This document shows positions 54,420-63,799 of a DNA stretch of 64,000 nt, in pieces. Every line of letters starts with the position of its first letter. Positions within the stretch are counted from its first letter, which is position 1. The notes beneath the pieces were generated by a model. The model worked only from the letters and a program-made list of their open reading frames with translations, did not search any database and had not been told where the DNA came from. The translations under genes were made by a program, and so were the position numbers. Origin of the DNA: Thalassotalea piscium (GTDB taxonomy: Bacteria; Pseudomonadota; Gammaproteobacteria; Enterobacterales; Alteromonadaceae); the NCBI RefSeq assembly GCF_030295935.1, contig NZ_AP027362.1, positions 3,596,001-3,660,000 of the forward strand, read 5' to 3'.

Positions 54420-54536
54420 ATGGAAATATTATCTATTGCCGAGTCGATGGGAATCAATGCCCCGTTCGCAGCCTTTTTATTCTTCGCTTGGCGTTTTGAT
54501 AAGCGACTAGCCAGAATAGAAAACAAAATATTTTAA
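54420..54536 (+). CDS. Small holin-like protein (38 aa)
   Basis: 38 residues, MEILSIAESMGINAPFAAFL followed by FFAWRFDKRLARIE: one membrane helix and a charged end, the build of short holin or BhlA-like phage proteins. Followed at once by a terminator. Function inferred. Confidence 0.5.
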   Translation: MEILSIAESMGINAPFAAFLFFAWRFDKRLARIENKIF

Positions 54537-54563
54537 AAAAGCGTCCTTAAGGGCGCTTTTTTA
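54535..54563 (+). terminator. Terminator at the end of the prophage late genes
   Basis: Stem AAAAAGCGTCC/GGGCGCTTTTT (one G-T pair) with loop TTAA and a following T-run, directly after the holin-like stop codon. Confidence 0.85.
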
Positions 54564-54679
54564 TTAGTTATACACAATAAATTTATGGTACCTACTCATT
54601 TTTGTGTATAAATGTTTAACCAGGCATAACCTCTATACACAAAATTAGTGAGTTGACTCATAAAAAATGTGAATAACTA

Positions 54680-55582
54680 TTAAAAGGGTAATAAATTAAT
54701 AGCCTTAACTTTTGCCTTTTCACCTCGTCTATCATAAAGTTCAGTTGTTGCTAGTGATGAATGGCCCATTAAACGCTGTACGGCAAATCTATCGGCATTC
54801 TTATCTAATAACATAGTTGCAAACGTGCGCCTTAGGTCGTGGGCGCTAAAATGTTTTAATTTAAGCTCTTTAGTCATACGAATAAATAAAGAGTGAATAC
54901 CACCGTTAAGTAAGCGAGTCTGTAAAATTCTGTCACCTCTTGATATGTGGGTAAATAGCGGCCCCTTTCGCCGTTCTGTTCGCATTATCCAACGATTAAC
55001 CGAAGACTTAACAAAAGTATTCATGTAAACGGTTCTTGATTTGTTCCCCTTGCCCTTTACAGAAATTGAATTGTAGTGAATATCAGTAACATCAAGCCTT
55101 GATAACTCAGAACGCCGAAGACCCGCACCACAAGCCAATGCAAAAATAGCACAATCTCTTGTGCGTGAATTGGTGTGACAATTAGCATAATGATACTTAA
55201 TGCGTTTAATTTCGTTTAAATTTAACGCCCTTCCCGCAATATTTCGCTCCCCGTTGAACTTATTAATAACACTTATTTGCTCGTAGCAGCTTAAGTCTAT
55301 AACTCGATATAGGTAACATTCTTTTGCAACACCTTTTAATACTTGTAAATAAAGATTTGCTGTATTAAAAGCTATAGTTTCAGATTTAAAATGTATGAAT
55401 TTTAAGATGGAAATTCTATTTAATTTTGACCAATCAATACTTGGTAAATCTTTCGTTTTGAATGTAAATTGAGCAAATGATTTTAAAATGATAGTGTAGA
55501 GTTTCACTGTTTCTATTGAACGAATATTAAGCAAATAGCTTTCGATGGGGTTGCAAGGCTCATTTTTTAAAAATAATTTCAT
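54680..55582 (-). CDS. Prophage tyrosine integrase (300 aa)
   Basis: N-terminal SAM-like domain (~1-100) and catalytic domain with Arg in CGAGLRRSELSRLDV (~150), HDLRRT (~245), and LMGHSSLATTELYDRRG (His and the Tyr nucleophile, ~270-285). All key residues present, so probably active. It lies ~100 bp from the right copy of the 18-bp repeat, the expected layout for integration by this enzyme. Confidence 0.92.
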   Translation of the reverse strand: MKLFLKNEPCNPIESYLLNIRSIETVKLYTIILKSFAQFTFKTKDLPSIDWSKLNRISILKFIHFKSETIAFNTANLYLQVLKGVAKECYLYRVIDLSCYEQISVINKFNGERNIAGRALNLNEIKRIKYHYANCHTNSRTRDCAIFALACGAGLRRSELSRLDVTDIHYNSISVKGKGNKSRTVYMNTFVKSSVNRWIMRTERRKGPLFTHISRGDRILQTRLLNGGIHSLFIRMTKELKLKHFSAHDLRRTFATMLLDKNADRFAVQRLMGHSSLATTELYDRRGEKAKVKAINLLPF

Positions 55583-55680
55583 TTTTTTTCCATTTTTTTT
55601 GTTTATGTAAAAATAGCTGTTTCATAGCGAATAACAGACCAACACAGCAAAAAACAAACTTTTCATTTTTGCGGCAAGTT

Positions 55681-55698
55681 CTATATTTCAAAATAGTT
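55681..55698. repeat. Prophage attR core
   Basis: Second copy of CTATATTTCAAAATAGTT, 75 bp upstream of rph, so insertion lies in the rph promoter region. Confidence 0.85.
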
Positions 55699-55772
55699 CT
55701 CCCGTCATTATGTCAAAATGTTGCGCAAGCGATTATAATGCGCAGCAATTCAATAAATTTAAGGGTCACACT

Positions 55773-56486
55773 ATGCGTCCAAGCGGCAGAACATTAGGTC
55801 AAATTCGTCCAGTAACCATCACTCGCCAGTTTACTGCTCATGCAGAAGGCTCAGTTTTAATAGAATTTGGAGATACTAAGGTTATTTGTACCGCTTCTGT
55901 TGAAGAAGGTGTACCACGTTTTTTAAAGGGGCAAGGTAAAGGTTGGGTAACAGCTGAATACGGAATGCTACCAAGATCAACTCATACGCGTATGCGCAGA
56001 GAAGCAGCTAACGGTAAGCAAAGTGGCCGTACGCTTGAAATTTCGCGTTTAATCGCCCGTTCTTTACGTGCAGCTATCGACTTAGTTGCCTTAGGTGAAA
56101 ATACAATTACTGTTGATTGTGACGTTATTCAAGCCGACGGTGGTACACGTACAGCCTCTATTACCGGTGCTTGTGTAGCATTAGTAGACGCGCTTAATTA
56201 TATGCGTGCAAAAGACATTATTAAAACCAACCCATTAAAGCACATGATTGCTGCTGTATCGGTTGGTATTTATCAAGGTGAGGCTATTGCTGATTTAGAT
56301 TACCCAGAAGATTCAGCGGCTGAAACCGACATGAATGTAGTAATGACCGAAACAGGCAAACTTATTGAAGTTCAAGGTACTGCTGAAGAAGAGCCATTTA
56401 CCTTTGATGAAATGCAAGCAATGATGACCTTAGCTAAAAACGGTATCAACGAGTTATTTGATGCACAAAAAGCAGCACTAAGTTAG
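55773..56486 (+). CDS. rph: Ribonuclease PH
   Basis: 237 aa phosphorolytic 3'-exoribonuclease that trims tRNA precursors. Typical sequence [16 protein letters not shown] at the start, phosphate-binding [17 protein letters not shown] and catalytic-region [17 protein letters not shown]. Start at MRPS; upstream frame is not family-like. In operon with pyrE 9 bp downstream, the gammaproteobacterial arrangement. Its promoter may be changed by the prophage attR 75 bp upstream. Confidence 0.96.
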   Translation: MRPSGRTLGQIRPVTITRQFTAHAEGSVLIEFGDTKVICTASVEEGVPRFLKGQGKGWVTAEYGMLPRSTHTRMRREAANGKQSGRTLEISRLIARSLRAAIDLVALGENTITVDCDVIQADGGTRTASITGACVALVDALNYMRAKDIIKTNPLKHMIAAVSVGIYQGEAIADLDYPEDSAAETDMNVVMTETGKLIEVQGTAEEEPFTFDEMQAMMTLAKNGINELFDAQKAALS

Positions 56487-56495
56487 GAACAAGTT

Positions 56496-57137
56496 ATGAA
56501 AGCTTATCAAAAAGAATTTATTGAATTTGCGTTAGCTAAACAAGTCCTTAAGTTTGGGGAGTTTACGTTAAAGTCTGGCAGAACAAGTCCTTATTTTTTT
56601 AATGCGGGTTTATTTAATACCGGTGGCGACTTAGCTCGCTTAGGGCGTTTTTATGCTGCCGCATTAGCAGACTCTGGCATTGAATTTGACTTACTTTTTG
56701 GCCCAGCTTACAAAGGTATTCCTATTGCTACAACTACTGCAGTTGCACTGGCTGATCATCATAATATGGACATTCCTTATTGTTTTAACCGTAAAGAAGC
56801 AAAAACACATGGTGAGGGTGGCAGCTTAGTTGGCTCTGCGCTTGCAGGAAAGGTAATGTTGGTTGATGACGTGATCACTGCAGGCACAGCCATTAGAGAG
56901 TCAATGGAGATCATTAAAGCTAACAATGCCGAACTTAGCGGTGTATTAATTGCGTTAGATCGCCAAGAAAAAGGTAAGGGTGAACTCTCTGCTATACAAG
57001 AAGTTGAGCGTGACTTTGGTACTAAGGTAATTTCAATTGTGACCTTAGCTGACTTAATTAGCTATTTAGAAACACAACCAGATATGACTGAAAGCCTAGC
57101 CAGTATTAAACAATACCGAGTGGACTACGGTATTTAA
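56496..57137 (+). CDS. pyrE: Orotate phosphoribosyltransferase
   Basis: 213 aa, complete. Transfers ribose phosphate from PRPP to orotate in UMP synthesis. PRPP motif [17 protein letters not shown] and the [10 protein letters not shown] flexible loop are present. Follows rph closely. Confidence 0.97.
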   Translation: MKAYQKEFIEFALAKQVLKFGEFTLKSGRTSPYFFNAGLFNTGGDLARLGRFYAAALADSGIEFDLLFGPAYKGIPIATTTAVALADHHNMDIPYCFNRKEAKTHGEGGSLVGSALAGKVMLVDDVITAGTAIRESMEIIKANNAELSGVLIALDRQEKGKGELSAIQEVERDFGTKVISIVTLADLISYLETQPDMTESLASIKQYRVDYGI

Positions 57138-57183
57138 TACTTAATAACATCTAATGATATATAAGATACAAAAGCACCTTGTT

Positions 57184-58161
57184 TTAAGCGGTTAATTCAA
57201 AGCGAGAAACAGGTGTTTTTTCGTAAGCATGATTAATGTTTGCGTAGAAATTTTCAATACGGCCTGCACGTTCGTCAACGTTTTGATCACGCGAGGGTAA
57301 TACTTGCTCTTGCGCTGATAGAGTTTGATTAATAAAACTGTCAAAATTTTTCGATTCTTGATTTGATTGATCTTCAACACTGCCAGTTAATTTGGCGCTG
57401 TTGCTGATCACTCGATTGATGCCTTTTTCTCTAGTTGGATCTTCTAATTCTAACGCTAATAATTCAGATTGAGCTTTTGCAATTAATTGAGCAGCAGAGT
57501 TAGCAACCCTTGTGTCTTGAACAGACGGATTTGCTGGTGCAAGGGCCGCAGCATAGACTTTTTGCATTTTTGCTATGGTAGCTCTTGGGTTTCCGTCAAC
57601 TGGAGACAAGTCAACAGAGACTTCTCCGTCAACCGCATAGCGTTTACCGTCTGGCCCTACTTGAAAAGAATACGATGGTGCACCTGTGGCAGCACCACCC
57701 GCAGCCGAATGCGCTTGCTCGTGCGTGCGAACTTCTAGGTCTCTGCGTTTTAATTCAGCTATTTGTTGTTGCTGCGCAAAATCGAGCTCTTTGCCTAGAG
57801 GTTCATCATTAGCACTTTTCGTTTCTTCACTATTATTATTTTTTGCTTGAGCATTGTTTTGTTGCGACGTTTCTTGCTCAGCACTTTGTTGGTCTTGTTG
57901 AGGCGATTGCTGGTCTGAAATTGTTTTATTATCTTGCTCAGACTGCTTTTGCAACTGCGCAAAATTGACCGCTTCATTTTGCTGCCCTGGTGTACGTGCT
58001 CGGTCTTTATCTGACGCTATACCTTTTTCACCCGCCGAATGACTGGCAGCAGCAGGTTGAGCAATAACTTCTCGTTGGTTATTTTCACGACGCAGCGAAT
58101 CAGTCTGTGGGTTAACCACAGTAGCTAATGGCAGTGTTACATTGTGCGGCGTAATATTCAT
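57184..58161 (-). CDS. SprA-related putative metalloprotease (CJM1_0395 family)
   Basis: 325 aa. A long Gln/Asn-rich low-complexity region (~30-120) precedes a conserved domain with RTHEQAHSAAGG, an HExxH-like zinc site (HEQAH), then YSFQVGPDGKRYAVDGEVSVD, matching the SprA-related family. Substrate unknown. The next gene lies 6 bp upstream on the same strand and its product has a flagellar-rod-like end. Confidence 0.8.
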   Translation of the reverse strand: MNITPHNVTLPLATVVNPQTDSLRRENNQREVIAQPAAASHSAGEKGIASDKDRARTPGQQNEAVNFAQLQKQSEQDNKTISDQQSPQQDQQSAEQETSQQNNAQAKNNNSEETKSANDEPLGKELDFAQQQQIAELKRRDLEVRTHEQAHSAAGGAATGAPSYSFQVGPDGKRYAVDGEVSVDLSPVDGNPRATIAKMQKVYAAALAPANPSVQDTRVANSAAQLIAKAQSELLALELEDPTREKGINRVISNSAKLTGSVEDQSNQESKNFDSFINQTLSAQEQVLPSRDQNVDERAGRIENFYANINHAYEKTPVSRFELTA

Positions 58162-58167
58162 AATACG

Positions 58168-58476
58168 TTAAGCGGTTACGTCTAATAAAGTGCCTAAAGC
58201 TTCATCAGCAGTTTTTACAACATTTGCAGATGCTTTAGCTTGGTACTCTGCTACTTTAAGGTCAACAATATTTTGGTTGAGATCTGGTAGCTCATTCGCT
58301 TTGGTGCTTTGAGGCGCATTGTTTACGGCTACTTCGTTACCAGCCTGTTCATTAACATTAGCGGTTTGATCGTTAAAATTAACAGCTTGCGCGATATTTG
58401 ACGCTGCTTGAGTGGCTTGTTCCTGAGCATTTTGAAAGCCTTGAATGCCTGAGTTAAAAGCAGATTGAATTTCCAT
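58168..58476 (-). CDS. Hypothetical protein with flagellar-rod-like C-terminus (102 aa)
   Basis: Gln/Asn/Ala-rich helix-forming N-terminal part and a C-terminus (DLKVAEYQAKASANVVKT, then ADEALGTLLD) like the coiled-coil end of flagellar rod and hook proteins. No signal. Located 6 bp before the SprA-like gene; the two are probably co-transcribed. Function unknown. Confidence 0.65.
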   Translation of the reverse strand: MEIQSAFNSGIQGFQNAQEQATQAASNIAQAVNFNDQTANVNEQAGNEVAVNNAPQSTKANELPDLNQNIVDLKVAEYQAKASANVVKTADEALGTLLDVTA

Positions 58477-58617
58477 GTGACTCTCCTCAATATCTAGGTA
58501 AACGTTAATTAGGCGTTTACGTTACTACGGATATTTTATCAGTAATTACCTGTTTAATTATTAACCAAACCAAACAAAAAGTAAAGCTATGCTTAGTAAT
58601 GTTAGCGATTACTCATG

Positions 58618-59397
58618 CTAATAATGCTTGGTTATCCATTTATTTAGGCTCGCATGAAAAGCTTCTGGCTCAGAAATAAAAGGTGCATGTGATGCTTTAT
58701 CAAATAAAACCTCTTCACTATCAGGGGCTAACTCGGCAATAAGCGGTAGTACCTTTTTCGGCACTAAGCTGTCTAACTTTCCATAAAGTCGTAAAAAAGG
58801 TACTGAAATTAGTTTCAAACTATCACGTAAATCTACTTGCTCTAACAATAAAAGAGACTGATCTAACGTTTGTTTAGTTGGCATTTCGTACTGCATTACT
58901 AGCTGCCGAATATGCTTAATATCGTCTCGAACGCTTATGCTTCCCATGGCTTGAATTTTTAAAAAGTTATTAATCGTTTTTTGCGTATCTTTGGCTAATT
59001 GTTGATGAAATAATGCCAAAACTTCAGGCGCTATTCCGGGCCAAGAATCTTTGTTAACAAAGTAAGGCGAGCTAGCAACAGTGACTAAACCCAATACTTG
59101 CTCAGGAAATGATAATGCAATATCTGTTGCTACTAGCCCACCTAGCGACCAGCCTAAATATATTGCCGGTTGATTAACAGAGTTAACAATTAGCGCAGAT
59201 ACACTTGCTAGTGAGTAAGGCTCTATTGCATGCTCAAGGTTATCTCCAAAACCAGGTAAACATACGGTAATAACGTGCATATCGGCTTTTAACATTTCAA
59301 CCAATGGTTGCCAAACAGCAGAATTTAAGCCCCATCCGTGAATAAGTACAATAGGAACACCTTGTCCCTCACTGGTAATATTTAATAACTCTGCCAT
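58618..59397 (-). CDS. bioH: Pimeloyl-ACP methyl ester esterase
   Basis: 259 aa alpha/beta hydrolase that removes the methyl group from pimeloyl-ACP in biotin synthesis. Oxyanion region LIHGWGLNSAVW, nucleophile elbow YLGWSLGG, a late Asp in YGKLDSLVP and His in SHAPFISEP. Start ATG 59397 is favoured for agreement with E. coli BioH; a TTG 30 bases earlier is possible. Divergent from comF, the common arrangement in this group. Confidence 0.9.
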   Translation of the reverse strand: MAELLNITSEGQGVPIVLIHGWGLNSAVWQPLVEMLKADMHVITVCLPGFGDNLEHAIEPYSLASVSALIVNSVNQPAIYLGWSLGGLVATDIALSFPEQVLGLVTVASSPYFVNKDSWPGIAPEVLALFHQQLAKDTQKTINNFLKIQAMGSISVRDDIKHIRQLVMQYEMPTKQTLDQSLLLLEQVDLRDSLKLISVPFLRLYGKLDSLVPKKVLPLIAELAPDSEEVLFDKASHAPFISEPEAFHASLNKWITKHY

Positions 59398-59449
59398 GCT
59401 TATATTTACAAGTTGAAAAAACGACAAGTCTACCCAAAGGTACTAAAAA

Positions 59450-60256
59450 ATGGAATTTTTAGTCTTACTTTTTAAACAACGATTGCTTATTCAGCGCTAT
59501 CAGCAACTGGTACGGTGTTATTGGCTAAAAGTAAAAACGCTATGCTTGTTGCTCGCCCATGAATTAAAAACAAGTTTAGCCCGCTGCGATCTCTGTAATA
59601 ATTTAAGTGATGGTGAATTTATTTGTCGTACCTGCCAACACGATATTGGTCGCTTTAATTTACCAAAGGGCACGAATAACCTACTGCTATGGCCTGCTGT
59701 TGATAAGATTTTTCAAAAACGAAAGTTTGATCAGCTTATTTGCTATGCCCCTTATATATGGCCATACGATGTATGGCTTAAACAGCTTAAATACCAAGCT
59801 AAATTTGAGTTAGCACCTCTGCTGGCAAAACTGTTAACTAGGTGTTGGCAAGATCATCTTAGTCGCTCTTCGCAGTATTATATAAATAACAGTTTGTGTA
59901 TTACTTCAGTGCCTATACATTTAACAAAGTGGCAAACGCGCGGGTTTAATCAAGCTCATTTAATTGCAAAGCATTTTGCTCAAGCCAATAACCTTCACTA
60001 TAACGCTAATTTACTGTCTCGTATTAAACATGGCGACAGCCAAGTTGGCCAATCAGGCATTGAGCGGCGAAAAAATCTTGCTAATGCCTTTACAGCAAAT
60101 ACTCAGCTGCTTAAAAAATTTAGTCATGTGGTGGTGATTGACGACGTAATAACTACTGGCACTACAGCCAATGAAATAAGCCGTGTACTTAAAAAGGGTG
60201 GCGTTGAGCAGGTTACAATAATGACGGTTGCGTTGTCTTTACCACTAAAAAAATAG
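59450..60256 (+). CDS. comF: ComF-family phosphoribosyltransferase
   Basis: 268 aa. A zinc cluster (CDLCNN...CRTCQHD, residues ~47-65) and the PRPP motif VVVIDDVITTGTTANEIS (~225). ComF proteins are linked to DNA uptake and processing in transformable bacteria. The N-terminal ~40 residues are hydrophobic-basic. AAAGG precedes the ATG. Confidence 0.88.
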   Translation: MEFLVLLFKQRLLIQRYQQLVRCYWLKVKTLCLLLAHELKTSLARCDLCNNLSDGEFICRTCQHDIGRFNLPKGTNNLLLWPAVDKIFQKRKFDQLICYAPYIWPYDVWLKQLKYQAKFELAPLLAKLLTRCWQDHLSRSSQYYINNSLCITSVPIHLTKWQTRGFNQAHLIAKHFAQANNLHYNANLLSRIKHGDSQVGQSGIERRKNLANAFTANTQLLKKFSHVVVIDDVITTGTTANEISRVLKKGGVEQVTIMTVALSLPLKK

Positions 60257-60266
60257 CGCTAATTTT

Positions 60267-60320
60267 AGCTTTAAGTTTAGGTTTGGATTTAGATTTGGAT
60301 TTAGATTGAGGTTTAGATTT
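60267..60320. repeat. Short TTTAGR/TTTGGA tandem tract
   Basis: A run of near-identical hexamers (TTTAGG, TTTGGA, TTTAGA and so on) between comF and the M14 gene. Likely slippage-prone simple sequence with no coding role. Confidence 0.6.
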
Positions 60321-60373
60321 AAAATAATAACGTGGTGTGCAGCAAGTGCGCAACACACCACAAATTATTTCAG

Positions 60374-62920
60374 TTACTTCGCTGAAGCGTTAAATGCTTT
60401 AGCAAAAAATAAACTATTAGCAATTATTTTAGCGCTACCAAACCAGTAGCCTCTAAACATCATAATATCAGATGTTGCTATTACTCGACCTTTGCCTACG
60501 CTATGCGCTATTACCGCTGAGCTATTCGCAATTTTGTTTACTAAATTGCTGTCGGCATAACCGCTTAACAATGGTGTTTCGTGATATTGCGCTACAGTAA
60601 TAAATGGGCTTTTTGCCGCTTCCATAATTAATGTGCTATTACGAAATAAAGGTAATTGCTTATCGCTATAGCCGTAAGCTAAAGGGTGGCTACGATCTAA
60701 ATTACTTGCAAAAATAGCCCCGGCAATGCGTTTTTTAGCTGAAAGCATCTCTTTATCTTGGTAGCTTAACTCTTCAGTGGTAAATAGCTCATTTATTTGA
60801 TCTTTAGTGACAAAAGAGGCTTTTAAAATACCTTTATCGGCAAGAAATTTACTGGCACGTTTTTGGGCGAAAACTACACCGCCTTGTTTAATCCAAGTTT
60901 CTAATTTTTTGCTTACGCTAGTTTCAAAACCTTTGTAATTACCATCAATCATTAAAACATGCGTGTAATCACTTAAATCTAAACCGCCAAGGCGCGCTTG
61001 TTCAACCACAGTAACGGGAATGTTTAACATGTTATCAAGGTAGTAAAGTATATCGGCGGCTTCGTATTGTGAGGTTGGCTTACCACCAATTAATAGTACC
61101 TTAACCGGTTTTACAACACTGAACGAGTTGCTCCCTAAATCAATACCTTTTACTGTTAAACCTGTTGTTAATGAATACAAGGGAATATCGTACTGAGTAA
61201 CCACTTCATTAAGCTTACTCAACCAGTCGTTGCTTTGCTGAATACCAGCCGGAATAACAATACTACCAGTTAAGAACTGCTTTTCTTGCCCTGCAACTTC
61301 AGCACTGAAAATTTTGGTAGCCACTTTTGCTTTTATGCCTTTAGCAAGTAAAGCATTTAACATTTTTGGTGAATAAAAATCATGCCATTCAAATACATAA
61401 GCGTAGCTTGCCGCTAATGGTTGTGTGGTTTGCTTTTGAGTTGGCTGCCAGGTATTTTCGCCCAAAGATAAACCACGCGTTCGGCCTATCTTATGAAAAT
61501 CGATATTCATTGCCAGCGGCATAGTCCAACCGGATACATCGTAAAATGTATTGTCTTTAAAGTTTTTACCTTGGTCAAACAAGGCTTGTATTACATGGTA
61601 TTGGTTTTGTGCTAGTGGGATGTAATAGCTGTTTTGCTTAGCATAAACTTTGCCATCTACACGATAGTCTTCTTTCAGTGGAAATACATCAATTTGATGC
61701 ATGGCTAACTTAGCTAAAAATGCCGTTAAACGGGCATTATCATTAGGTTCGCTGATTAAATAGCCACTAAAATCTGCTTTTTTAACTAACTTAGGAATAC
61801 TGTTATAAAAATCTTGGCGATATGCTTTAAATTGCTGCTGGTTTTTCCATGCGCCTTTAATCGTAGAAAGTGACGTAAGCACATGGTTTTTAACGCCATA
61901 TTCAAAAGTTAACAAACCATTAATAGTGTCTTGTTGAAACCCTCGGCTACTTGCTTGCTCAAATAAAATACCAATGCCACCATGAATGTCAGGATAAGTA
62001 GAGCCTTTACCGTAATAAAAGTCATCAAAGCTTTCTTGGCTATAGTACAAACGGTTTTCTTGGTCTAATGCGCTAGCATGAAATGTTGCCACTATCTGGG
62101 TTAATTCAGTATTTCTACTTGGTGTTAACGGATGTGTACGTGTTGGTATACCCGGCTGAAAAAAGTAGCTGCTATTAGCGCTCATTTCATGAAAGTCGCC
62201 AAGTACATGAGGCTGATATTGATGGAAATAAGCTAAACGGTTACGGCTTTCTTTTTGTGAAAGTAATAACCAATCACGATTTAAGTCAAAACCAAAATGG
62301 TTAGTACGACCCGTGCGCCAGCTTTGGTGATGTTCAATATGATTTGGATCAGAATTTGGTGTAATACCACGGTGAGTGTTAACCCAACTAACAAAGCGGT
62401 CCATGCCATCAGGGTTGATACTTGGCTCGATAACAATAATGGTGTCTTCTAGCATTTGTTCAACACTAGTGTTCGTGCTAGCGGCTAAATGATATGCAAC
62501 TACCATAGCAGCATTAGCACCACTAATTTCATCACCATGAACGCTATAGCCTAACCATACAACCAGTGGATCTTTATCATTTTGCTCTCCTGGTTTACGG
62601 TTGAGTATTTCAGGAAGTCTTTGTAAATTTTTAGGATCTGATATGGTTAAAAGAATTTGTTTTCTATACTCGGTGGTTAAACCAATATCTGTTAGCTTTA
62701 TTCGTTCAGACTGATTAGCTAAAACAGATAAATAACTCACTAATTGGTCATGACGGGCATGACGCTCGCCAATACCGAACCCTAATATTTGCTCTGGTTT
62801 AGAAATGTTGCTCGTATAATTTTGCTCGGTCGGTAAGTAACTTTCAACTTTAGCGGCATTCGCTTGGCTAGATAAAAGCACTAATGTTGCAATTAAAAAT
62901 GTATAAAAACGTGATGTCAT
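60374..62920 (-). CDS. Secreted M14-family zinc carboxypeptidase
   Basis: 848 aa with a signal peptide (ending QANA). Peptidase_M14 domain about residues 60-320: Zn ligands His and Glu in SVHGDEISGAN, a later DLNRDWLLLSQKES and HVLGDFHEM with the third His. The C-terminal ~400 residues are a mixed alpha/beta region with glutamine-amidotransferase-like stretches (THVLMIDGN). Start set at MTSRF, after GAGG; M residues five earlier are alternatives. Probably exported to the periplasm; substrate unknown. Confidence 0.88.
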   Translation of the reverse strand: MTSRFYTFLIATLVLLSSQANAAKVESYLPTEQNYTSNISKPEQILGFGIGERHARHDQLVSYLSVLANQSERIKLTDIGLTTEYRKQILLTISDPKNLQRLPEILNRKPGEQNDKDPLVVWLGYSVHGDEISGANAAMVVAYHLAASTNTSVEQMLEDTIIVIEPSINPDGMDRFVSWVNTHRGITPNSDPNHIEHHQSWRTGRTNHFGFDLNRDWLLLSQKESRNRLAYFHQYQPHVLGDFHEMSANSSYFFQPGIPTRTHPLTPSRNTELTQIVATFHASALDQENRLYYSQESFDDFYYGKGSTYPDIHGGIGILFEQASSRGFQQDTINGLLTFEYGVKNHVLTSLSTIKGAWKNQQQFKAYRQDFYNSIPKLVKKADFSGYLISEPNDNARLTAFLAKLAMHQIDVFPLKEDYRVDGKVYAKQNSYYIPLAQNQYHVIQALFDQGKNFKDNTFYDVSGWTMPLAMNIDFHKIGRTRGLSLGENTWQPTQKQTTQPLAASYAYVFEWHDFYSPKMLNALLAKGIKAKVATKIFSAEVAGQEKQFLTGSIVIPAGIQQSNDWLSKLNEVVTQYDIPLYSLTTGLTVKGIDLGSNSFSVVKPVKVLLIGGKPTSQYEAADILYYLDNMLNIPVTVVEQARLGGLDLSDYTHVLMIDGNYKGFETSVSKKLETWIKQGGVVFAQKRASKFLADKGILKASFVTKDQINELFTTEELSYQDKEMLSAKKRIAGAIFASNLDRSHPLAYGYSDKQLPLFRNSTLIMEAAKSPFITVAQYHETPLLSGYADSNLVNKIANSSAVIAHSVGKGRVIATSDIMMFRGYWFGSAKIIANSLFFAKAFNASAK

Positions 62921-63121
62921 AATCATATTCCTCAATAACTTGCGCTCAAAGTATCAAAGTATCCAACTTGCTTCCAGTCTAAAGACTCTTTTCTATATCG
63001 TTTTTATCTATTATTGATAATTTAATCACTTGAGTCTGAGGGTCACGCAGAGTAAAATGGCATTACTTGACTAATTTAGTCAGGTATATCTTTTATTTTC
63101 AGAGAGAGCGAAACAAGCATT

Positions 63122-63700
63122 ATGATTACTATTTCAGAAACAGCTCAAGCACATTTTGTAAAGTTACTGTCGCAACAAGCTGAAGGCACCAGTATCCGTG
63201 TTTTTGTTGTTAACCCTGGAACAGCTTCAGCTGAATGTGGTGTGTCGTACTGCCCTGCTGATGCCGTTGAAGAAGATGACATTAAAATACCTTTTGAGCA
63301 TTTTTCTGCCTATATTGATGCAGATAGTAAGCCTTTTCTTGAAGAAGCAGAAATTGACTTTACCACCGACCAAATGGGCTCTCAACTTACGTTAAAAGCA
63401 CCAAATGCTAAGTTAAAGAAAGTGTCTGACGATGCCCCTTTATTTGATCGTGTTGACTACTTCTTAAAAACCGAAGTTAACCCACAACTTGCTAGCCATG
63501 GCGGTGAGTGTACATTAATGGAAATTACAGAAGACGGTTATGCCGTTTTACAGTTTGGCGGTGGTTGTAACGGTTGTAGCCAGATTGATGTAACTGTAAA
63601 AGATGGTATTGAAACACAGCTATTAAGTACAATGGCTGGTGAAATTAAAGGTGTACGCGACATGACTGAACATGAACGCGGTGAACATTCATATTACTAA
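63122..63700 (+). CDS. nfuA: Fe/S biogenesis protein NfuA
   Basis: 192 aa. A degenerate A-type N-terminal domain (~1-95) joined to a Nfu domain with the cluster-binding [15 protein letters not shown] (CxxC, ~150). It carries and delivers 4Fe-4S clusters. Length and both domains match E. coli NfuA. Followed by a strong terminator. Confidence 0.96.
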   Translation: MITISETAQAHFVKLLSQQAEGTSIRVFVVNPGTASAECGVSYCPADAVEEDDIKIPFEHFSAYIDADSKPFLEEAEIDFTTDQMGSQLTLKAPNAKLKKVSDDAPLFDRVDYFLKTEVNPQLASHGGECTLMEITEDGYAVLQFGGGCNGCSQIDVTVKDGIETQLLSTMAGEIKGVRDMTEHERGEHSYY

Positions 63701-63743
63701 CTTTACGTTTATTAAAGAAAAAGTCACTTAAATTATTAAATAA

Positions 63744-63780
63744 AAAACCACTAACGTTAAAAGCGTTAGTGGTTTTTTTA
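63744..63780. terminator. Bidirectional terminator after nfuA
   Basis: Stem AAAACCACTAACG/CGTTAGTGGTTTT with A- and T-runs on both sides, serving nfuA and the convergent gene. Confidence 0.85.
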
Positions 63781-63799
63781 TTTGGTAGGCTATTTCCCT

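Larger units (their letters stand above)
44946..55698. mobile_element. Tailless double-jelly-roll prophage (~10.7 kb, PM2/autolykivirus-like)
   Basis: Bounded by the 18-bp direct repeat CTATATTTCAAAATAGTT at 44946-44963 and 55681-55698. It contains an XRE regulator, ~15 small genes, a FtsK/HerA-type packaging ATPase, a P2-type double-jelly-roll capsid protein, membrane-associated virion proteins, an Asp-box spike candidate, a virion muralytic protein, DUF1353 and a tyrosine integrase. No terminase, portal or tail gene is present. Size and gene set match the ~10-kb genomes of corticoviruses and autolykiviruses. Confidence 0.88.

Noticed and set aside
60267-60320. Hexamer tract as a CRISPR or telomere-like repeat
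   Set aside because: Units vary and are too short; no spacer structure.
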